Below, piece by piece: positions 8,452-16,287 of a stretch of 64,000 bases of DNA. This DNA comes from Polaromonas sp. (GTDB taxonomy: Bacteria; Pseudomonadota; Gammaproteobacteria; Burkholderiales; Burkholderiaceae_C). Numbering within the stretch: position 1 is the first letter of the stretch; each line of letters opens with the position of its first letter. The notes under the pieces were generated by a model that saw only the letters and a list, made by a program, of their open reading frames with translations, did no database searches and was not told the DNA's origin. The position numbers and the translations under genes are program-made. The stretch spans positions 62,001-126,000 of the forward strand of contig NZ_JACPOF010000021.1 of NCBI RefSeq assembly GCF_016185115.1, read 5' to 3'.

Positions 8452-10448
8452 GCTTCAGCGGAGTCCGTAGCTTTGACCGGAACAGTGTTCTTCCACAGGT
8501 TCTTTTTCAGGTGAACGAGAAGGAGCGACACGGTTGCGGGTGTGATGCCGGAGATTCGCGAGGCCAGGCCCAGGGTTTCAGGCCGGTGTTTGGCGAGCTT
8601 CTGCCGGGCCTCAAAACTCAGGGCCGACACCTGCAAGTAATCCAGGTCCGGGGGCAGTTTGAGGTTTTCGTAGTGCGCGGCACGCTCGACTTCGGTCTTC
8701 TGCAGGTCGATATAACCGGCGTACTTGGCGGTGATCTCGATCTGCTCGACCACACTTTTCACCAGATCCGGCGGCAGCATGGTGGGGCTTGTTTCACGTG
8801 AAACGTCTGCGTTGAGGGGAATGTCCGGGTTGGCGTACTTGCCTTCGCCCAGTGACATCAGCCCTGCATAGTTCACATCGGGGCGTCTGAGCAAATCCGC
8901 AAAGTTGTACTCACGCTCGATGGCCTTGCCCAGAACGCGCTCGGCCTCAGGCGCAGACAGGGTGTTGGGGTTCACCCAGATGGCGCGGAGCCGTTCTGTT
9001 TCACGTGAAACAGCGTCGCGTTTGCGGTTGAAAGCGTCCCAGCGCTCGTCGTCCACCAGCCCCAGCTCCCTGCCCTTTTCGGTCAGGCGCATGTCGGCGT
9101 TGTCTTCACGCAGCATCAGGCGGAACTCGGCCCGGCTGGTAAACATCCGGTAAGGCTCGGTCACGCCCTTGGTGATCAGGTCGTCGACCAGTACGCCGAG
9201 GTAGGCTTCGTCGCGCTTGGGCAGCCAGCTTTCCTTGCCCTGGCACTGCAGCGCGGCATTGATGCCGGCGAACATGCCCTGGGCGGCGGCCTCTTCATAA
9301 CCCGTGGTGCCGTTGATCTGTCCGGCAAAGAACAGCCCTCCGATAGCGCGTGTTTCAAAGCTGGTTTTCAGTGCGCGCGGGTCGAAGTAGTCGTACTCGA
9401 TGGCGTAGCCGGGCCGCAGGATGTGGGCGTTTTCCATGCCCGCCATGGAGCGCACCAGCTCGTACTGGATGTCGAAAGGCAGGCTGGTCGAGATGCCGTT
9501 GGGGTAAATTTCGTGGGTGGTCAGGCCTTCCGGCTCCAGGAAAATCTGATGGCTGTCCTTCCCGGCAAAGCGGTTGATCTTGTCTTCAACACTCGGGCAA
9601 TAACGCGGGCCCACGCCGTCTATCTTGCCGGTGAACATGGGGCTGCGGTCGAAACCCGAGCGGATGATGTCGTGGGTACGCTCATTGGTATGGGTGATCC
9701 AGCACGGCACCTGCCTCGGGTGGGCAATCCTGCCGCCCATAAAACTGAAGACCGGCACATCACCTTCAATGCCCCCGGGCATGCCGTCGCCGGGTTGTTC
9801 GGTGCATTTGCTGAAGTCTATGGTCCGGCCGTCTATGCGCGGCGGCGTGCCGGTTTTCAGCCTGCCCTGCGGCAGCTTCAATTCCTTCAGCCGCGCCGAG
9901 AGCGACACAGCCGGCGGGTCGCCCGCCCTGCCTGCTGAATAGTTCTGCAGCCCCACATGGATCTTGCCGTCAAGGAAAGTGCCTGCCGTCAGTACCACGG
10001 TGCGCGAGCGGAACTTGATACCGACCTGGGTGACGGCGCCGATCACGCGGTCGCCCTCCACCATCAGGTCGTCCACCGCCTGTTGAAAGAGCCAGAGGTT
10101 GGGCTGGTTCTCAAGTTTGCGGCGTATGGCGGCCTTGTACAAAATGCGGTCGGCCTGCGCCCGGGTGGCGCGCACGGCCGGGCCCTTGGAACTGTTGAGG
10201 ATGCGGAACTGTATGCCGCCCTCGTCGGTCGCCAGCGCCATCGCGCCGCCCATGGCATCGACCTCCTTGACCAGGTGGCCCTTGCCTATGCCGCCTATCG
10301 AGGGGTTGCAGCTCATCTGCCCCAGCGTCTCGATGTTGTGGGTGAGCAGCAATGTCTTGCAGCCCATGCGTGCCGAGGCCAGCGCGGCCTCGGTGCCGGC
10401 ATGGCCGCCGCCGACGACGATGACGTCAAATTCCTGTGGGTAAAACAT
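8448..10448 (-). CDS. mnmG: tRNA U34 carboxymethylaminomethyl-modifying enzyme MnmG (GidA)
   Basis: A 666-residue flavoprotein. It has [18 protein letters not shown] at the N-terminus for [34 protein letters not shown], and PDVNYAGL plus a helical C-terminal domain for tRNA and MnmE contact. With MnmE it installs the cmnm5 group on U34 of several tRNAs. I chose ATG 10448 rather than the longer in-frame start at 10511, because the extra 21 residues are translated from a repeat element and the family starts just before the FAD motif. Two parS-like sequences are embedded in the C-terminal half, both read as VSRET. Confidence 0.97.
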   Translation of the reverse strand: MFYPQEFDVIVVGGGHAGTEAALASARMGCKTLLLTHNIETLGQMSCNPSIGGIGKGHLVKEVDAMGGAMALATDEGGIQFRILNSSKGPAVRATRAQADRILYKAAIRRKLENQPNLWLFQQAVDDLMVEGDRVIGAVTQVGIKFRSRTVVLTAGTFLDGKIHVGLQNYSAGRAGDPPAVSLSARLKELKLPQGRLKTGTPPRIDGRTIDFSKCTEQPGDGMPGGIEGDVPVFSFMGGRIAHPRQVPCWITHTNERTHDIIRSGFDRSPMFTGKIDGVGPRYCPSVEDKINRFAGKDSHQIFLEPEGLTTHEIYPNGISTSLPFDIQYELVRSMAGMENAHILRPGYAIEYDYFDPRALKTSFETRAIGGLFFAGQINGTTGYEEAAAQGMFAGINAALQCQGKESWLPKRDEAYLGVLVDDLITKGVTEPYRMFTSRAEFRLMLREDNADMRLTEKGRELGLVDDERWDAFNRKRDAVSRETERLRAIWVNPNTLSAPEAERVLGKAIEREYNFADLLRRPDVNYAGLMSLGEGKYANPDIPLNADVSRETSPTMLPPDLVKSVVEQIEITAKYAGYIDLQKTEVERAAHYENLKLPPDLDYLQVSALSFEARQKLAKHRPETLGLASRISGITPATVSLLLVHLKKNLWKNTVPVKATDSAEA
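8790..8805. other. parS-like site 2 (inside mnmG)
   Basis: TGTTTCACGTGAAACG matches the parS consensus at all but the last base. On the mnmG strand it encodes VSRET. ParB generally tolerates one mismatch at the edge of the site. Confidence 0.8.
8997..9012. other. parS site 3 (inside mnmG)
   Basis: TGTTTCACGTGAAACA is a perfect palindromic parS sequence, also encoding VSRET in mnmG. It lies 207 bp from site 2 and about 1.1 kb from site 1, forming a cluster like those around replication origins. Confidence 0.92.
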
Positions 10449-10457
10449 CAAGGCTCC

Positions 10458-10527
10458 GTAGGGCCGCCCCAGGGACGACTTGCGCCCCCTCGGGGGGCAG
10501 AGAGGCGGCAAAGCCGCAAACGTGGGG
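10458..10527. repeat. GC-rich REP-like intergenic element (copy b)
   Basis: GGGCCGCCCCA, GCGCCCCCTCGGGGGGCAG and GTGGGG occur in the same order as the reverse complement of the copy at 7701-7771. It fills the space between the mnmG start and the VapC-like gene, and creates a spurious N-terminal extension of mnmG. Confidence 0.7.
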
Positions 10528-10537
10528 ACAACATTTT

Positions 10538-11032
10538 TTAACTTTCTATCAATTCAGTCTGCAAACCCATGCCGCGCGCGACCTGGGCCTGGCGGCGGTC
10601 AGCCGTCACAAACAAATCCACACGGGTGGCCAATGCGCTCCCCACATGCAGGGCATCCATGCCGCGCAAGGGGCCCTGCTCCATGGCCGCAAAGGCAAAA
10701 CGCTCGACATGCACATCCAGGGGCACCAGCGTCATGTCGGCCACATCGCGTTGGGCTGCTGTCCAGGCGCGGTCAAACTCGGACGCCGGCAGGCTGCCCT
10801 CGCGTCGGCGGCGAAGCAGCGCGGAGGCCACCTCTGTTTTGCAATGCGCCGCCACCAATAACTCGCTGGCAGCCTCGAACAAGGCCAGCACCCGCTCGCG
10901 CCCGGCTTCGCTGGCATAACGTTTGGTCAGCGCCGAAGCGTCGAACATGAGCCGGGCGTCGCCATCACGGGCCGTCACACGCGTGGGCAATGAAGCCGTA
11001 GCGTAGGCAGCTTTTGCGGCTTTGGCCTTCAA
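10538..11032 (-). CDS. PIN-domain ribonuclease toxin (VapC type)
   Basis: A PIN-domain protein of 164 residues if the TTG at 11032 is used. The acidic residues of the fold are visible: FDASAL (first Asp), [10 protein letters not shown] (Glu), [11 protein letters not shown] (Asp) and FVTADRRQ (Asp). PIN toxins cleave RNA and are neutralised by an antitoxin made from the gene just upstream. TTG 11032 overlaps the antitoxin stop as TTGA, which favours coupled translation. An internal ATG at 10948 would start almost at the first strand and leave 136 residues. Both starts are plausible. Confidence 0.8.
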   Translation of the reverse strand: MKAKAAKAAYATASLPTRVTARDGDARLMFDASALTKRYASEAGRERVLALFEAASELLVAAHCKTEVASALLRRRREGSLPASEFDRAWTAAQRDVADMTLVPLDVHVERFAFAAMEQGPLRGMDALHVGSALATRVDLFVTADRRQAQVARGMGLQTELIES

Positions 11033-11271
11033 AACGGCGCCTCATTGCGTTCGTCCAGAACGGCTTGCGACAGCGACACACCTTCCGGCAAAACCACCGG
11101 TTCAAAGGGCCGCTTCCAGCTCGGCACTTTGGCGGGCTCTTCAGCGGCCACCGGCACCAGCTGCGCCACAGGTTTGCCATGCCGCAAAATGCGCACGGTT
11201 TCGCCCTTCTGGACCAGGTCCAGCATGGCAGAGGCGTTGGCGCGGAATTCACTCAGGGGAATGGAATGCAT
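11029..11271 (-). CDS. Phd/YefM-family antitoxin
   Basis: An 80-residue protein. Its first half has the Phd/YefM pattern IPLSEFRANASAMLDLVQKGETVRILRHGKPVAQLVP, which forms the DNA-binding dimer. The proline-rich second half (WKRPFEPVVLPEGVSLSQAVLDERNE) is likely the unstructured toxin-wrapping segment. It is the first gene of a two-gene toxin-antitoxin operon and should repress its own promoter. The start codon is at the edge of a perfect palindrome ATTTGTACAAAT, and a second TTGTACA lies 18 bp further upstream. Confidence 0.85.
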   Translation of the reverse strand: MHSIPLSEFRANASAMLDLVQKGETVRILRHGKPVAQLVPVAAEEPAKVPSWKRPFEPVVLPEGVSLSQAVLDERNEAPF

Positions 11272-11298
11272 ATTTGTACAAATTCATGATTTTGTACA
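11272..11298. promoter_or_regulatory. Operator-like repeats of the toxin-antitoxin promoter
   Basis: The palindrome ATTTGTACAAAT (11272-11283) and a second TTGTACA (11292-11298) are spaced 18 bp start to start, immediately upstream of the antitoxin ATG. A TAAAAT that could be a -10 lies next to the second repeat on the minus strand. This is the usual arrangement for antitoxin autoregulation. Binding is inferred. Confidence 0.55.
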
Positions 11299-11384
11299 TT
11301 TTAGCAGTTTGGTCGCGTTGCCGCCCGCTGGCATTTGATTCCCGCACAGCTATGGTGAAATGTCCTGATCAACAGGAGACAGAC

Positions 11385-12389
11385 ATGCACATCAAACGCC
11401 GTCTCGCGGTCCAGGCCGGGCTTAAAACCGGCGTCCTCATGGCTGCGGCGATTGCGCTGCCGGGGCTTGTGGGCAAGGCCCGGGCCCAGGGCGCGTGGCC
11501 CAGCAAACCGATACGCCTGCTGGTGCCCTTCGCGCCCGGCGGCAGTTCTGAAATCGTGGCCCGCTCCGCTGCCAACGAGCTCACCAAAAGCCTGGGCCAG
11601 AGCGTGTTTGTCGAGAACAAGCCCGGAGCCAGCGGCAATATTGCGATGCAGGAATGCGCCATCGCCAGTGACGGCCACACCATCATCCTGGGCCACATCG
11701 GCACGCTGGCGGTGAACCCCTATATCTTTGAGCGGCTGCCCTTCGACACCAACAGGGATTTCAAACCCATCTCGCTGCTGGCCAAGGTGCCCAGCCTGTA
11801 TGTGGTCAACAGCGAGGTGCCTGCAAAAAACCTCAGGGAGTTCATCGCGCTGGCCAAATCAAGACCCGGCCGCATGAATTACGGCTCTGCGGGCAACGGC
11901 AGCGCCGGCCACCTGGCGTTTGAATACCTCAAGATGGCGGCCGACATCTATGTGCTGCATGTGCCCTACCGCGGTACCGGCCCGCAGTTGACCGACCTGC
12001 TGGCGGGCCGGCTCGACGCCGCCGCCGTGGGCGCACCTGCCATCCTGGCGCATATCAAGTCGGGCAAGCTGCGCGCGATTGCCACCGGCACCAAAGAGCG
12101 CCTGCCCCAGTTGCCCGACGTGCCCACAGTGGCTGAAAGCGGATACCCCGGCTTCGAGATGACACAGTGGTACGGCCTGAATGCGCCTGCCAGCATGCCC
12201 CAGTCTTCCATCGACAAAATTGCCGAGGCCTGCGGCAAGGCCATGCGAAACGCCAGCGCCACCGAACGCCTGCGTGGCGACACAGCCCAGCCCGTGGGCG
12301 ACACGCCGGCGCAATATGGCGCCTTCATCACTGCCGAACAGGCGCGCTGGAAGCAGGTGGTGGCCAGGGCGAAGATCAAGCCCGATTAG
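11385..12389 (+). CDS. Tripartite tricarboxylate transporter (Bug) solute-binding protein
   Basis: A 334-residue Bug-family receptor. The signal peptide carries a KRR near the start and likely cleavage after KARAQ (about residue 36). It is followed by KPIRLLVPFAPGGSSEIVARSAANELTK, VENKPGASGNIAMQE and YGSAGNGSAGHLAFEY, all typical of the two-lobed Bug fold. The start is ATG 11385, with AGGAGA at 11374-11379. A longer open frame runs upstream through the antitoxin promoter but lacks coding character. It stands alone, without TctAB or enzyme genes in the same direction, so its ligand is not predictable. Confidence 0.93.
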   Translation: MHIKRRLAVQAGLKTGVLMAAAIALPGLVGKARAQGAWPSKPIRLLVPFAPGGSSEIVARSAANELTKSLGQSVFVENKPGASGNIAMQECAIASDGHTIILGHIGTLAVNPYIFERLPFDTNRDFKPISLLAKVPSLYVVNSEVPAKNLREFIALAKSRPGRMNYGSAGNGSAGHLAFEYLKMAADIYVLHVPYRGTGPQLTDLLAGRLDAAAVGAPAILAHIKSGKLRAIATGTKERLPQLPDVPTVAESGYPGFEMTQWYGLNAPASMPQSSIDKIAEACGKAMRNASATERLRGDTAQPVGDTPAQYGAFITAEQARWKQVVARAKIKPD

Positions 12390-12400
12390 GGCACGAATTG

Positions 12401-12650
12401 ATTGCTATCGATTTAATAGCTACTCACGTGCGTATCTATTGGGCTTGAGGCCGATTTGATGCCTGAAAACACCTTCAAAACCATTAAAAGTTAAGTTCCA
12501 TATTAACTTTTTGGGTTTTGGCCGGGCTCAATGGCCCAAATGTTAACTTCCATATTAACAATTCACGGTTTTCAGGGCGATTTCAGGTGCCAAATATGGC
12601 CCTGGGCCAATGAATACGCACGTGAGCAGCTACTGTTTTTATAGCAAATC
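12401..12650. repeat. Dispersed palindromic repeat, copy 1 (two-armed)
   Basis: Arms at about 12401-12472 and 12570-12648 are imperfect inverted copies of each other (outer TTGCTAT, then TAGCTACTCACGTGCGTAT, then a CCTGAAA block). Between them are two direct copies of GTTAA[G/C]TTCCATATTAAC at 12489-12506 and 12542-12559. The whole element could fold on itself and resembles a MITE. Related one-armed copies lie at 31438-31640 and 45002-45183. The rest of the 329-bp gap (12651-12718) shows nothing convincing. Confidence 0.7.
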
Positions 12651-12718
12651 GCTGCCGCAATGGACGTGCGAGGCGGAGACGACCCTCGAGCTGATCCGGT
12701 TCAAGGCTTTGCCCTGAT

Positions 12719-13150
12719 TTATTTCCTGTCGCCGTCAGTCACCACGCAGGCCGCGCGGATGATGCGCGCGCTCGGGTTGGGGCTGACGTCGCGGAACAGC
12801 ATGGGGCGCGGCGTGCCTGTGGTGTAGTCAGCCGTTTTGTGCGACTCGCCCTTCCAGAGCGCCTGCATGAAGTAGGTGATGGACACATACCGTGCGCTGC
12901 GGTTCACGCAGTCAAAGGTGACCAGTGAGCGGTATGAGCGGTATGGCACATTGTCCCAGCTCGTGCGCGTCGCCGCGCGGTTAACCCGGACGCGAAGCGT
13001 GCGCATGTCACCCGAGGTCATCGATTCGGGGTCGACCTGTATGGTGTCAAGCGCAGCGTCCCTGTCGTCCCCGATAACGGTGAACCAGTGCGCCTGGGCG
13101 TGTGCCCCGGAAGCACCCAGCAGACAGAGCAGAGCAGCGATGATTCTCAT
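12719..13150 (-). CDS. Secreted protein resembling surface-adhesin E domain
   Basis: A 143-residue protein with a clear signal peptide (IIAALLCLLGASGAHAQA, cleavage near residue 19). A small domain follows with HWFTVIGDDRDAALDTIQVDPESM, a central YRSLVTFDCVNRSARY and a final ACVV. The pair of cysteines (FDC and AAC) could form a disulfide. This pattern resembles the surface-adhesin protein E family of small periplasmic or surface proteins common in betaproteobacteria, with no known biochemical function in most species. It is transcribed alone and divergently from the aldolase gene. Confidence 0.6.
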   Translation of the reverse strand: MRIIAALLCLLGASGAHAQAHWFTVIGDDRDAALDTIQVDPESMTSGDMRTLRVRVNRAATRTSWDNVPYRSYRSLVTFDCVNRSARYVSITYFMQALWKGESHKTADYTTGTPRPMLFRDVSPNPSARIIRAACVVTDGDRK

Positions 13151-13375
13151 GGAGGGCCCTGTTGTGGGGATGGCGTGGTGCAGACGGCACGGCGCAAGGG
13201 GAAATCATACCCAGAGCTGTCAACGCCTGCAATGCTCCATGACATGCCTGCAGCCCTGTTGCCACATGCTGCGGTGTCGCCGGTTTGCCTGGCATGCGGC
13301 TGGTTTGTGGGCTACAGTGGCCCGAAAAGAAGCCGGGCTCATTCAAGCAACGCCCCACAACAGGAGACAAGGCAC

Positions 13376-14158
13376 ATGCACATCCCTTCACTGAAAGAAG
13401 CCGTCAGCGCGGAAGAATGGCAACTGCGCTGCGACCTCGCGGCCTGCTACCGGCTGGTCGCGCTTTATGGCTGGAGCGACCTGGTTTTTACCCACATCAC
13501 GGCCAAGCTGCCCGAATCGGTGTCCGGCTCCGGGGGCCATCACTTCCTCATCAACCCCTACGGCCTGATGTTCGACGAGATCACGGCGTCCAGCCTGGTC
13601 AAGGTTGACGGCCAGTGCAACAAAATCATTGAATCACCCTTCCCGGTCAACCCTGCGGGTTTTGTGATTCACAGCGCGGTGCATGAGGCGCGCGCGGACG
13701 CGGGCTGTGTGCTGCACACCCACACGCGCGCCGGCGTGGCTGTCAGCGCGCAGAAGTGCGGCGTGCTGCCCATCAGCCAGCAATCGACCTTTGTGCTGGG
13801 TTCGCTCGCGTATCACGAGTACGAAGGCGTGGCCTTCAGGGATGAAGAAAAACCGCGCCTGCAGGCCGACCTCGGCAAGGCCAACTTTCTGATGCTGCGC
13901 AACCATGGCCTTCTGGTCGTCGGCAAGACGATTGCCGATGCGTTTCTGAGCATGTACACCTTCGAGAACACCTGCCGCATACAGATAGACGCCCAATCAG
14001 GCGGATACACGGGCGGTGAGCTGACCAGCGTCAACCCGCAAATCGTCAAGGGCGTGGCCGAGGCGATGCGTGTGCAGACCGGCGGCCTGGGCGGCTCCTT
14101 TGTCTGGCCGTCGCTGCTGCGCAAGCTCGACAGGATTGATGAAGGCTACAAGTCATGA
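13376..14158 (+). CDS. Class II aldolase/adducin-family protein
   Basis: A 260-residue protein with the zinc-site histidines of class II aldolases: VLHTHTRAG near residue 120 and LRNHGLLVVG near residue 180, with VFTHITAKLP and HHFLINPYGLMFDEIT in the N-terminal half. Relatives include fuculose-phosphate and rhamnulose-phosphate aldolases, but many members of this subgroup act on other hydroxy or keto acids. I chose ATG 13376 with AGGAGA at 13362-13367; the longer open frame reads into the upstream promoter region. The stop codon overlaps the start of a BASS transporter (ATGA), suggesting that one substrate is imported and cleaved. Confidence 0.85.
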   Translation: MHIPSLKEAVSAEEWQLRCDLAACYRLVALYGWSDLVFTHITAKLPESVSGSGGHHFLINPYGLMFDEITASSLVKVDGQCNKIIESPFPVNPAGFVIHSAVHEARADAGCVLHTHTRAGVAVSAQKCGVLPISQQSTFVLGSLAYHEYEGVAFRDEEKPRLQADLGKANFLMLRNHGLLVVGKTIADAFLSMYTFENTCRIQIDAQSGGYTGGELTSVNPQIVKGVAEAMRVQTGGLGGSFVWPSLLRKLDRIDEGYKS

Positions 14159-15036
14159 ACGGCAACCTTCTCGTCACACAGTTGCTGGTGATCGCGCTGG
14201 CGCTGGTGATGTTCGGGCTGGGCCTGTCGCTCAGCACGCAGGACTTCACGCGGTTGCTCAAGCACCCCAAAGCGGTCATCATTGCGCTGGCGCTTCAGAT
14301 CATTTTGCTTCCGCTGGCCTGCTACCTGCTGATCGTGGCGCTGAATGTGCCGCCGCTGTTTGCGGTGGGGCTGATGCTGCTGGCCGCCTCGCCGGGCGGC
14401 ATCTCGGCCAACCTGTTCAGCCACCTGTTCGGCGGCAATGTGGCGATGAACATCTCGCTGACGGCGATCAACACCGTGCTGTCCATCGTCACCCTGCCCG
14501 TCATCAGCAACTGGGCCATCAATACCTTTGCGAAAACCGGCCAGGTCGTACCGCTGCAGACCGGCAAGGTGGTCGAGGTCATCGTCATCGTGCTGGTGCC
14601 GGTGTGCATTGGCATGTGGGTGCGTACCTGGAAACCGGCTTTTGCGGCGCGTTCTGAAAAGCCCATGAAGATCTTCAGCGCCGTGGTGCTGGCCGTGGTG
14701 GCGATTGGCGCGCTCCTGAAAGAGTGGCAGGCGCTGAGTACAAGTTTTGCCAGCGTCGGCCCCGCAGTGGTCGCTTTCAACATCGTCAGCCTGCTGGCCG
14801 GTTATTACCTTTCGCGCGTCGCCGGCCTGGACAAACCCATGTCAACTGCCATCAGTTATGAAATCGGCATACACAACTCGACGCTGGCGATTTTTATTGC
14901 GCTGGCTGTGCTGAACAACTTCCAGCTGGCGCTGCCTGCGGCGATTTATTCCGTCAGCATGTATGTGACGGCGACGCTGTTCGGTCTGCTGGTCCTGAGA
15001 CGCGGTGATACGTCAGCGGTGATCGCCCCGCACTGA
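14155..15036 (+). CDS. Bile acid:sodium symporter (BASS) family transporter
   Basis: A 293-residue membrane protein with about nine or ten hydrophobic helices. It has LLAASPGGISANLFSHLFGGNVAMNISL near residue 80 and SYEIGIHNSTLAIFIAL near residue 240, the two crossover regions that form the sodium and substrate sites of the BASS fold. Family members import bile acids, pantoate or keto acids with sodium. Start and stop overlap with the aldolase gene implies co-translation and a shared substrate. No terminator follows directly; a hairpin with a T-run lies 209 bp downstream at 15245-15275. Confidence 0.88.
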   Translation: MNGNLLVTQLLVIALALVMFGLGLSLSTQDFTRLLKHPKAVIIALALQIILLPLACYLLIVALNVPPLFAVGLMLLAASPGGISANLFSHLFGGNVAMNISLTAINTVLSIVTLPVISNWAINTFAKTGQVVPLQTGKVVEVIVIVLVPVCIGMWVRTWKPAFAARSEKPMKIFSAVVLAVVAIGALLKEWQALSTSFASVGPAVVAFNIVSLLAGYYLSRVAGLDKPMSTAISYEIGIHNSTLAIFIALAVLNNFQLALPAAIYSVSMYVTATLFGLLVLRRGDTSAVIAPH

Positions 15037-15244
15037 ACTGCTGGGCAGGGGCTGCGCGCCCTGTTTTACGCGCCGGGAATTTGCCCAATAGATGATTTTA
15101 GGCAGTTATTTGGCTGCAAACATACCCGCAAGCCCTGTCCACCGCGGGTTTTTGAGCCAGCGCAAATAGTTGCACTTATTGTGCGCTGCAGGATTGCTTT
15201 TGCCCGGCTTCAGGCGCATAGTGAATTCAAGAGAGTGTCCCGTT

Positions 15245-15275
15245 GCCACTCGCCTTGATGGGCAGGTGGCTTTTT
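15245..15275 (+). terminator. Hairpin with T-run upstream of hpf
   Basis: GCCACTCGCC and GGGCAGGTGGC can pair with one mismatch and one wobble around a short loop, followed by TTTTT. It lies 36 bp before the hpf start, so it may end upstream transcription or act as an attenuator in the hpf leader. No reading frame ends just before it. Confidence 0.5.
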
Positions 15276-15310
15276 CAACCCGTTCCATTTTGTGGAAAAG
15301 GAGTCTCTTT

Positions 15311-15652
15311 ATGAACTTGACGATCAGCGGTCACCATCTTGAAGTTACGCCCGCGCTGCGTGGTTATGTGACAAGCAAGCTGGATCGGATTACCCGGCAC
15401 TTTGACCAGGTAGTGGACGTAAAAGTCCTGTTGACGGTAGACAACATGAAGGAAAAGGAAAGACGCCAGCGTGCCGAGTGCAATGTGCATGTCAAGGGAC
15501 GCGATTTGTTTGCCGAATGTTCCCACGCTGATCTCTATGCAGCTGTTGACGAGTTGACCGACAAGCTGGACCGCCAGGTGAGCCGGTATAAAACAAAAAC
15601 CCAGGACCACCACCACCAGGCCACCAAACGACAGGAAATACCGCTGGCCTGA
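15311..15652 (+). CDS. hpf: Ribosome hibernation-promoting factor (short HPF/YfiA type)
   Basis: A 113-residue single-domain protein starting [27 protein letters not shown], with a conserved [24 protein letters not shown] and a basic, histidine-rich tail. This is short HPF, which lacks the dimerising C-terminal domain of long HPF. It binds the 30S decoding region and promotes inactive 100S ribosomes in stationary phase. I chose ATG 15311, preceded by AAGGAG. A longer open frame exists but would start inside the hairpin region. It is usually found downstream of rpoN; here the upstream neighbour is a BASS transporter. An intrinsic terminator follows it. Confidence 0.93.
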   Translation: MNLTISGHHLEVTPALRGYVTSKLDRITRHFDQVVDVKVLLTVDNMKEKERRQRAECNVHVKGRDLFAECSHADLYAAVDELTDKLDRQVSRYKTKTQDHHHQATKRQEIPLA

Positions 15653-15687
15653 ATACAACGGACATGGGCAGTAGAGCCCCAAAAAGC

Positions 15688-15714
15688 AAGCCGCCACTGC
15701 CTGGCGGCTTTTTT
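15688..15714 (+). terminator. Rho-independent terminator after hpf
   Basis: AGCCGCC (15689-15695) and GGCGGCT (15703-15709) form a perfect seven-pair stem with a seven-base loop, followed by TTTTT. It separates hpf from ptsN transcription. Confidence 0.9.
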
Positions 15715-15772
15715 ATGTGCGCAATGGCGTCGAACTCACGGTAAAGTGCATAATTCGCCCTCTAACAATGCC

Positions 15773-16246
15773 ATGAACCGTCTTTCGCAAATTTTGCCTC
15801 CCTCGCAGGTGCTGGTCAGTGTTGAAGCAACCAGCAAAAAGCGCGCTTTTGAAGAAGCCGGGCTGCTGTTTGAAAATCTGCACGGACTGAACCGTGCGCT
15901 GATTACAGACAGCCTGTTTGCCCGCGAGCGCCTCGGTTCCACCGGCCTAGGCCATGGCGTGGCCATACCGCACGGGCGCATCAAGGGGCTCAAGGCGCCC
16001 ATGGCGGCCGTCTTCCAGCTGCATGCGGCCATCGGGTTTGATGCTCCGGACGAGCAGGCCGTCGCCCTGCTGATCTTTTTGCTGGTGCCCGAAGCGGCGA
16101 CGCAAAAACACCTTGAAATACTGTCTGAAATCGCCGAGTTGCTGAGCGACAGCGTGCTGCGTGAACAGCTCAAGACCAGTACCGATGCGGCAGCCCTGCA
16201 CCAGCTGATTTCGTCCTGGCGTTCGGCCCATCAGGCCAGCGCCTGA
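15773..16246 (+). CDS. ptsN: Nitrogen-PTS EIIA component PtsN
   Basis: A 157-residue EIIA(Ntr) protein. The phosphoryl-accepting histidine is in GVAIPHGRIKG near residue 67, and the family start NRLSQILPPSQVLV and LVPEAATQKHLEILSEIAEL are present. It receives phosphate through NPr/HPr and modulates potassium and nitrogen metabolism. It probably pairs functionally with the kinase HprK encoded next. I preferred ATG 15773 over an in-frame GTG nine codons earlier because relatives begin MNRLSQIL. It has its own start region, just after the hpf terminator. Confidence 0.95.
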   Translation: MNRLSQILPPSQVLVSVEATSKKRAFEEAGLLFENLHGLNRALITDSLFARERLGSTGLGHGVAIPHGRIKGLKAPMAAVFQLHAAIGFDAPDEQAVALLIFLLVPEAATQKHLEILSEIAELLSDSVLREQLKTSTDAAALHQLISSWRSAHQASA

Positions 16247-16287
16247 TTCCGGTTTTCTTTTTTCCCTGATTTTTTGAGCCCGCAGGC

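Noticed and set aside
12671..12706. Stretch resembling the 3' half of a TPP riboswitch (GACCCTCGAGCTGATCCGG)
   Set aside because: The 5' half is missing and it lies downstream of, not before, any thiamine gene. The similarity is probably chance or a remnant.
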